Shown in pieces: positions 13,514-17,999 of a stretch of DNA of 20,761 nucleotides. Position 1 is the first letter of the stretch, and each line of letters starts with the position of its first letter. This stretch comes from CAXXOK01 sp036759125 (GTDB taxonomy: Bacteria > Bacillota > Clostridia > Christensenellales > Aristaeellaceae), in assembly GCA_036759125.1 (NCBI GenBank), contig DAIOVG010000029.1, positions 1 through 20,761 on the forward strand, in the 5' to 3' direction. Below the pieces are notes generated by a model that saw only the letters and a program-made list of their open reading frames with translations, made no database searches and was not told the origin of the DNA. The position numbers and the translations under genes were made by a program.

Positions 13514-14365
13514 TTACGCGGGCAAATCGCATTGAAAAAGCCGCTTGCGCTTGCGGGCGATCAGGATGCCATCGAGCCACGCTACGGCTGCGGCGAAGGC
13601 CAGCGTGATGCTTGAAAAGCCCAGCAGGACGTCCGCCAGATATTCGGTATGCACGTCCAGGTCGGCGGCGGCACCCCGGCCGTTGCCGTTGCCTTTGCCC
13701 TGGCCGCCCCGCGGACCGCTGCCGTGTCCGCCATCCGAAAGCGTTGATTCCGAGCCGTCAACAGGTGTTTCGCCGTCGTGACCGCCATCCAATAGGGTGC
13801 CCGACAGGCCGATTGTCGCGCCGAGATTGCCCATCCATGCCGTAAATCTGGTTGCGGTCATCTGGTATACGCCGAAGCCCAGAATCACGGCGCTTACAAG
13901 GATGGCGGCGCTGCGGCGAAACCAAAGCGGCAGCCTGTGCGCAGGCGTCCGCCTGACGATCCACTTGTAGTGTAGCCCGATATGCGCGCCGACCAAAACC
14001 AGCGCCAGCGCCGATGCCGCGTAGTGCCCGGTTTTTAGTAGCGTTTCGCCCCGAACGCCGCTTGGAAACGCCACCTTGCTGACAAGGATGCCCGAAACCA
14101 GAATGTAGGCAAAGCACACGAGCTGCAAAAAATCAATCAGCCAGTTGAGCTTTAGTCGCCGGGAGGTGTTTTTGGAGAACAGGCGGCCGGAGGTTGCCAC
14201 AATCCATTGGATGTTGATGAGCTGATGGACGATAAACAACGCGCACAGCGCGATGCCGCCGATTTCGTGAAACGAAAGCCCCAGCACGTCCTTTTTATAC
14301 ATCAAAACAAGCAGCAAAAGCAGCAGGATGTCCAGGGCCAGTTTTACGCGGTTCATCATCTTCAT
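13514..14365 (-). CDS. DUF4405-type integral membrane protein
   Basis: A 283-residue membrane protein. Residues about 6-25 (LALDILLLLLLVLMY), 32-55 (HEIGGIALCALFIVHQLINIQW), 80-100, 120-150 (TGHYAASALALVLVGAHIGLHYKW) and 170-185 are hydrophobic helices. His-rich positions at helix ends (HEIG, VHQ, TGHY, AHIGLHY) match the DUF4405 family, which resembles cytochrome-b561-like haem-binding membrane proteins. A low-complexity loop (DGGHDGE, then DGGHGSGPRGGQGKGNGNGRG) precedes the last helix, LLGFSSITLAFAAAVAWLDG, and a basic C-terminus ARKRKR. The ATG at 14365 follows AAAGGA and begins a normal signal-anchor; the long upstream frame is rejected because it lacks a start signal. A haem or electron-transfer role is inferred from the family. 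Confidence 0.8.
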   Translation of the reverse strand: MKMMNRVKLALDILLLLLLVLMYKKDVLGLSFHEIGGIALCALFIVHQLINIQWIVATSGRLFSKNTSRRLKLNWLIDFLQLVCFAYILVSGILVSKVAFPSGVRGETLLKTGHYAASALALVLVGAHIGLHYKWIVRRTPAHRLPLWFRRSAAILVSAVILGFGVYQMTATRFTAWMGNLGATIGLSGTLLDGGHDGETPVDGSESTLSDGGHGSGPRGGQGKGNGNGRGAAADLDVHTEYLADVLLGFSSITLAFAAAVAWLDGILIARKRKRLFQCDLPA

Positions 14366-14414
14366 AGGCAGGGGTCCTTTCCGGTATTCGTTGGATTGTG
14401 TTTGGTTTACAGAG

Positions 14415-14443
14415 ACTATACGAAGTATACACACGGCCGTCAA
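14415..14443 (-). promoter_or_regulatory. Promoter of the DUF4405 gene
   Basis: The minus strand has TTGACG (14443-14438), a 17-bp spacer and TATAGT (14420-14415), giving a leader of roughly 40 nt. An alternative TATACT lies at 14429-14424 but lacks a matching -35. Confidence 0.7.
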
Positions 14444-14519
14444 CCTTAAAACCGCACATTTGCGGCGGCTTTCGATTTTGCACTCCCGAATGTCCGAGCG
14501 CGTCCCCGCAACCCTTTGC

Positions 14520-14549
14520 TTGACTTGCCGCAACCGCTGACGCTATAAT
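14520..14549 (+). promoter_or_regulatory. Promoter of the LRR protein gene
   Basis: TTGACT (14520-14525), an 18-bp spacer and a perfect TATAAT (14544-14549). Transcription would start near 14556, giving a leader of about 155 nt before the LRR protein start, long enough to hold the small ORF at 14605-14661. Confidence 0.75.
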
Positions 14550-14604
14550 ATGGTAGTCAATCCGCTGATAAGGAAACCCGACGTTTTGCCGGAGGAACAA
14601 ACGA

Positions 14605-14661
14605 ATGATGATTTGGCTGTTGGCTCTGGTGCCGCGGGCACGGGGAACTGCCTTTTTTTAA
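14605..14661 (+). CDS. Possible 18-residue leader ORF
   Basis: An ORF of 18 codons, MMIWLLALVPRARGTAFF, sits between the LRR gene promoter and its ribosome binding site. GGAGGAA lies seven bases before its ATG. Its last codons are formed by a T7 run preceded by a small GTGCC/GGCAC stem. The peptide could be a translated leader regulating the next gene, or an accidental ORF. No homologue is recognised. Confidence 0.35.
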   Translation: MMIWLLALVPRARGTAFF

Positions 14662-14712
14662 AGCGACGATCCTGAACAACCACAATGCACAGGCAAAGGA
14701 GCAGTCCGTACC

Positions 14713-16038
14713 ATGGGCAATCAAAACAGTACCCAGGAGCAGATCGAAAGGCTCATCGAGCTGGCCAACGAGCTGGAGAAGCGGGAGCTTGCCCTCAACC
14801 AGGAGTCTAAACAGCTTGAGCAAATGCGCCAGACGCTGGACGAGCGCGAACGCATGCTGACGGCCGGCGTCGTCAAGGCGGTGAACGACGCCGCTGCGAA
14901 GCCCAAGCCCGACCCGGAGCTCAAACCGGAGAAGCCCGCGCCGGAGAGCAAAGCCGCGCCCGCGCCGGAAAAAACAGTACCGTCTGCCCAGACCGTTGCG
15001 GAGATCAACGAGATTCTGCAATCGATTTTCTGGGATTACGCCAACAGCGTTCATACCATTTCCTCGCAGCTGTCTACCGTTACGGCGGCCATGATGTGCG
15101 CGGCCGTGACCTGCGTGCTGGAAAACCGCGGGTTCGATGCCAAAACCATGTTCATGGAGGAAATGGACAAACTCCTTAAAAACGGCGGGCTTGGCGTGTT
15201 CTGCGCCGCCGCGTCCACAGAGGCAATGGCCGCAGCTCCCGCCCCTGCCAAAGCAACCCCGCCTGCGCCGCCGACGCCTGAAGCTCCGCCGCAGGTGCCG
15301 GAGCCGGAGCAGGAGAGTACCGATGATTTGGGCCTGCCTGCCCAAGACCCGGTGCAGGCGATGTTCAAGGCGCAGGAAGGCCGCGTGCGCATCGCAAGCG
15401 TGGCGGAGTTCCATCAGCTTGGCGAGTACGGCTACCGCAACGACGATACCATTGTCCGTGTCGAACTGCCCGAGGGCGTGCAAACCCTGCCCGGCAGCTT
15501 CTTCTATGGCTGCCGTAATTTGGAAGAGGTCTGGCTGCCGGATTCGCTGCAGGAGATCGGCCCCTACGCGTTTTACGGCTGTGAAAAACTGCACGCCGTG
15601 CACCTGAGCGAGTCTTCGGCGCTGCGGGAAGTGGGCGAGTATGCGTTTGCCATGTGCGCGGCCCTGCAGACCTTCGATGTTCCCCAAAAGGTGGAGACGC
15701 TGGGTACCAGCGTGTTCCGCTTCTGCTCGTCGCTGCAAAAGCTGACGATTCCCAAGGACGGAAATCTCCGCTCCATCGGCAGTCACCTTCTGCAAAATTG
15801 CACGGCCCTGGAAAAGCTGCGCCTGCCAGATGCGATCACCACGATTCCGACCAGCATGTTTTACGGCTGCTCGGCGCTTAGAAAGGTGACCGCCAAGGGC
15901 GTGGATACCATCGAGGATTACGCCTTTTACGATAACGAGAGCCTGCGCACCATCCGCATCCGCTCCAAGAAATCGATTGCCGCCCAGGCGTTTGAGGGCT
16001 GCGATCCGTCGCTGGAGATAGAGTACCTGAATTATTAG
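14713..16038 (+). CDS. Coiled-coil protein with BspA-type leucine-rich repeats (LRR_5)
   Basis: A 441-residue protein with no signal peptide. Residues 8-48 form a charged coiled coil (ERLIELANELEKRELALNQE). Residues 60-92 are a Pro/Ala/Lys linker. Residues about 97-165 form a compact helical segment (EINEILQSIFWDYANSVHTISSQ). A second Pro/Ala linker precedes residues about 230-438, which carry at least seven BspA/LRR_5 units of about 23 residues with the pattern LPxxVxxIGxxAFxGCxxLxxVxLP, for example YAFYGCEKLHAVHLSES and YAFAMCAALQTFDVPQ. BspA repeats normally belong to surface or secreted proteins; this one lacks an export signal, so it is probably cytoplasmic or associated with another protein through its coiled coil. 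AAAGGAG precedes the ATG by 11 bases. No partner gene is adjacent. Function unknown. Confidence 0.85.
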   Translation: MGNQNSTQEQIERLIELANELEKRELALNQESKQLEQMRQTLDERERMLTAGVVKAVNDAAAKPKPDPELKPEKPAPESKAAPAPEKTVPSAQTVAEINEILQSIFWDYANSVHTISSQLSTVTAAMMCAAVTCVLENRGFDAKTMFMEEMDKLLKNGGLGVFCAAASTEAMAAAPAPAKATPPAPPTPEAPPQVPEPEQESTDDLGLPAQDPVQAMFKAQEGRVRIASVAEFHQLGEYGYRNDDTIVRVELPEGVQTLPGSFFYGCRNLEEVWLPDSLQEIGPYAFYGCEKLHAVHLSESSALREVGEYAFAMCAALQTFDVPQKVETLGTSVFRFCSSLQKLTIPKDGNLRSIGSHLLQNCTALEKLRLPDAITTIPTSMFYGCSALRKVTAKGVDTIEDYAFYDNESLRTIRIRSKKSIAAQAFEGCDPSLEIEYLNY

Positions 16039-16042
16039 CTAA

Positions 16043-16072
16043 GCCTGCTGAAAATACCTCATCTGCGTTGTC
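16043..16072 (+). repeat. Short intergenic repeat, copy 2
   Basis: GCCTGCTGAAAATACCT followed by ATCTGCGTTGTC matches about 25 of 30 bases of 10345-10374. The following GTCGGCATCA (16088-16097) also occurs in copy 1, but here it is separated by about 15 extra bases, so one copy has an insertion or the other a deletion. The rest of the gap to 16211 shows nothing recognisable. Confidence 0.4.
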
Positions 16073-16211
16073 CACTGCGGGATGAGAGTCGGCATCACTT
16101 ACGCAGCGGGTAAGATCAGCTCTCGCCCTTCTTGCCGCCTGGCAGCGCAGACCTTCCAGACGCGCCGGTTACGGTTCTGTGCAGACGGCCGGTTGCATTG
16201 ATATTGAATCC

Positions 16212-16236
16212 ATTGGCCGTACAGTACACGGCCAAT
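16212..16236 (+). promoter_or_regulatory. Operator-like inverted repeat with possible promoter, SMP-30 gene
   Basis: ATTGGCCGT and ACGGCCAAT form a perfect 9-bp inverted repeat with a 7-bp spacer, 24 bp before the ATG. A possible promoter TTGATA (16198-16203), 16-bp spacer, TACAGT (16220-16225) would place the -10 inside the repeat. The arrangement suggests repression by a sugar-responsive regulator not encoded here. Confidence 0.5.
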
Positions 16237-16259
16237 TCGTGAAAAACGGAGGAAATCCA

Positions 16260-17144
16260 ATGAAAACATATCCCCAGGCGGAGCTTGTATTCGACGCGCA
16301 GGCGGAGCTGGGCGAAAGCGTACTGTGGAACGGAGAAAACGCAACGCTGCACTGGGTGGATATCCACCGTTGCACGGTGCACAGCCTGCGGCTTTTAACC
16401 GGCGAGCATACCTGGCTTGATACGGCGCAGGCTGTGGGCGCGATCGTGCCTGCCCAGGGCGGCGGGTTTGCGGCGGCCATGGCGGCGGGCATCTACCTGC
16501 TGGATGACCAGGGCGCCGTCAGGCGCATTGCCCAGCCGCAGGAGCTTGTGCCGTTGCTGCGCTTTAACGACGGTAAGTGTGACCGCAAGGGCCGCTTTTG
16601 GGCGGGTACGCAGATCATGCGGGGTTCCATGACGGGCAAGGGCTTTTTCTGGTGCCTGGATTTGGATGGAACAGTGCGCACGATGCTCACCGGTGTAACG
16701 ACCTCCAACGGCCTTGCCTGGAACCACGACGATACCGTGCTTTACTATATTGATACCATGACCTTCACTGTGCGGGCGTTTCCGTTTGATCTGGAGCACG
16801 GTACCCTTGGCGAGGGAAGGGTTTGCGTGCGCGTACCCGGAGAATACGGCTATCCGGACGGCATGACCATCGACCGCGAGGGCATGCTCTGGATAGCGCA
16901 TTGGCAGGGGAGCGCCGTGCGGCGCTACGATCCGCGCACCGGCGAGTGCATCGGCATGCTGCCAGTTCCGGCGTCCAAGGTCACCAGCTGCTGTTTTGGC
17001 GGGGAGAATCTGGATACACTCTATATCACCACCGCGCGCGAGGGGGCAGACCTGAACGCCGAACCGCTGGCCGGTGGAATTTTTAAGGCGAATGTCGGCG
17101 CAAGCGGATACGAGGCGTTTGCGTATCGCGGCATTCGGGACTAG
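16260..17144 (+). CDS. SMP-30 / gluconolactonase / LRE family protein
   Basis: A 294-residue six-bladed beta-propeller hydrolase of the SMP-30 (regucalcin) family, whose members open sugar lactones such as gluconolactone using a divalent metal. Conserved metal- and substrate-site residues are visible: Glu19 in ELGESVLW, Asn103 and Asp104 in RFNDGKCD, Asn150 in TTSNGLAWN and Asp200 in YPDGMTID, with the typical FWAGTQ and IDTMTFTVRAF strands between them. Length fits the family. The ATG at 16260 has GGAGG seven bases upstream; an in-frame start 27 codons earlier is rejected because it would run through the inverted repeat. A probable role is a lactonase step in hexonate or uronate metabolism. 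The unknown gene at 17154 begins nine bases after the stop. Enzyme class is confident, substrate is not. Confidence 0.9.
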   Translation: MKTYPQAELVFDAQAELGESVLWNGENATLHWVDIHRCTVHSLRLLTGEHTWLDTAQAVGAIVPAQGGGFAAAMAAGIYLLDDQGAVRRIAQPQELVPLLRFNDGKCDRKGRFWAGTQIMRGSMTGKGFFWCLDLDGTVRTMLTGVTTSNGLAWNHDDTVLYYIDTMTFTVRAFPFDLEHGTLGEGRVCVRVPGEYGYPDGMTIDREGMLWIAHWQGSAVRRYDPRTGECIGMLPVPASKVTSCCFGGENLDTLYITTAREGADLNAEPLAGGIFKANVGASGYEAFAYRGIRD

Positions 17145-17153
17145 GGAAACCCG

Positions 17154-17771
17154 ATGCTTTCGCTCTATCATACCTACTATACGGACAGAGACTATACGCA
17201 GCGGGATTTGTTTGCGCTGCTGGCAACCGAGCTGGGGCTGCGGTCGGCGCTCTATCCGGGCAGCTTTGTGCACATCTCGCCTTCGTATGTCATCCCCGCT
17301 GTGTGCTACGTGGATACGGACAGGAAAGCAAAGGCGTTCTTCCGTGATATTCCAGCGCTGGAAGCCGAGATTCATCAAAACGCGTCCTACACTGAACCCA
17401 CGGCCATACGGTTTTACGGGCAGGATTATACCAAGCCCATTGCGGAGCCGGAGCAGGCCTTTGATCTGCTGATTTCGCAATACGCGGGCATCATATCGCA
17501 GCCCTGCAAGCGGTACCTGAAACCCGGCAAATACCTTCTTTCCAACAACAGCCACGGAGATGCGGGCATCGCCGCGCTGGACCCGGACTACACCCTGCTG
17601 TTTGCCCTGAACCGGCGGGACGGGAAATACGGCATCTCCCAAACGCCGCCGCAGGAGTACTTCATCCCCAAAAAGCCGGAGCTGAACACCGCGGAAAGCA
17701 TTCTGGCGCTTGGCAAGGGCATTGCCTATACCAAAACCGCCCCGCTTTATCTGTTTCAATTAAACGGTTAA
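17154..17771 (+). CDS. Uncharacterised protein linked to the SMP-30 gene
   Basis: A 205-residue soluble protein with no signal peptide or membrane segment. Its most distinctive stretch is YPGSFVHISPSYVIPAVCYVDTDRKAKAFF at residues 34-63 (quoted here by position only beyond YPGSFVHISPS), followed by YLKPGKYLLSNNSHGDAG and an acidic, aromatic-rich C-terminal half. The block YPGS-HI-PS with YVDTD recalls uncharacterised proteins I have seen in Actinobacteria and Firmicutes; I cannot name a family. It follows the SMP-30 gene after nine bases, with AGGGA overlapping the previous stop codon as a weak ribosome binding site, so it is probably translated by coupling. A terminator follows. The pairing suggests a role near sugar-lactone metabolism, but this is only context. 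Confidence 0.8.
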   Translation: MLSLYHTYYTDRDYTQRDLFALLATELGLRSALYPGSFVHISPSYVIPAVCYVDTDRKAKAFFRDIPALEAEIHQNASYTEPTAIRFYGQDYTKPIAEPEQAFDLLISQYAGIISQPCKRYLKPGKYLLSNNSHGDAGIAALDPDYTLLFALNRRDGKYGISQTPPQEYFIPKKPELNTAESILALGKGIAYTKTAPLYLFQLNG

Positions 17772-17794
17772 ACCATTCCATGGGATTGACAGAG

Positions 17795-17822
17795 CCTCGC
17801 AGAGATCGGCTGCGGGGTTTTT
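17795..17822 (+). terminator. Terminator of the SMP-30 operon
   Basis: CCTCGCAG (17795-17802) pairs with CTGCGGGG (17810-17817), with one G-U, around AGATCGG, followed by TTTTT. It lies 23 nt after the stop of the downstream gene. Confidence 0.88.
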
Positions 17823-17852
17823 GTGCTTGTCATGTACGTATTGGAACGAAAC

Positions 17853-17948
17853 TTACGAAAACTATACAAAAACGCTTTACGAAAACAATTTTGATGTGAT
17901 ATGATAGGGTTAACATAAAGTAATATTTAAGCTAACTGGTTAACATAA
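17853..17948 (+). promoter_or_regulatory. Control region of the GH26 chimera gene
   Basis: An extended -10 TGATATGAT (17897-17905) has TTTACG (17876-17881) as a weak -35. Two copies of TTACGAAAAC (17853-17862 and 17877-17886, 24 bp apart) lie in and upstream of the -35, the usual place for an activator that binds direct repeats, such as an AraC-family protein. Two copies of GGTTAACATAA (17908-17918 and 17938-17948, 30 bp apart) lie downstream of the -10, an operator-like position. No regulator gene is adjacent in this window. Confidence 0.55.
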
Positions 17949-17999
17949 CGTGCGCCGCAGGCGTGAAAACTCAAACATGAAGGCGAGTGGCTTCCGAAA

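Noticed and set aside
14366..14533. N-terminal extension of the DUF4405 protein
   Set aside because: It would place the promoter at 14415-14443 inside the coding region, and the Met at 14365 begins a normal membrane segment.
13514..16038. Large minus-strand ORFs opposite the LRR gene (14557-15795)
   Set aside because: They mirror the LRR repeats and linkers and lack start signals and plausible composition.
16179..16259. Upstream start adding 27 residues to the SMP-30 protein
   Set aside because: It would run through the 9-bp inverted repeat, whereas GGAGG sits seven bases before the ATG at 16260.
17853..17948. CRISPR-like repeats
   Set aside because: Only two copies of each short repeat occur, at unequal spacing, with no cas genes; a promoter-control function fits better.
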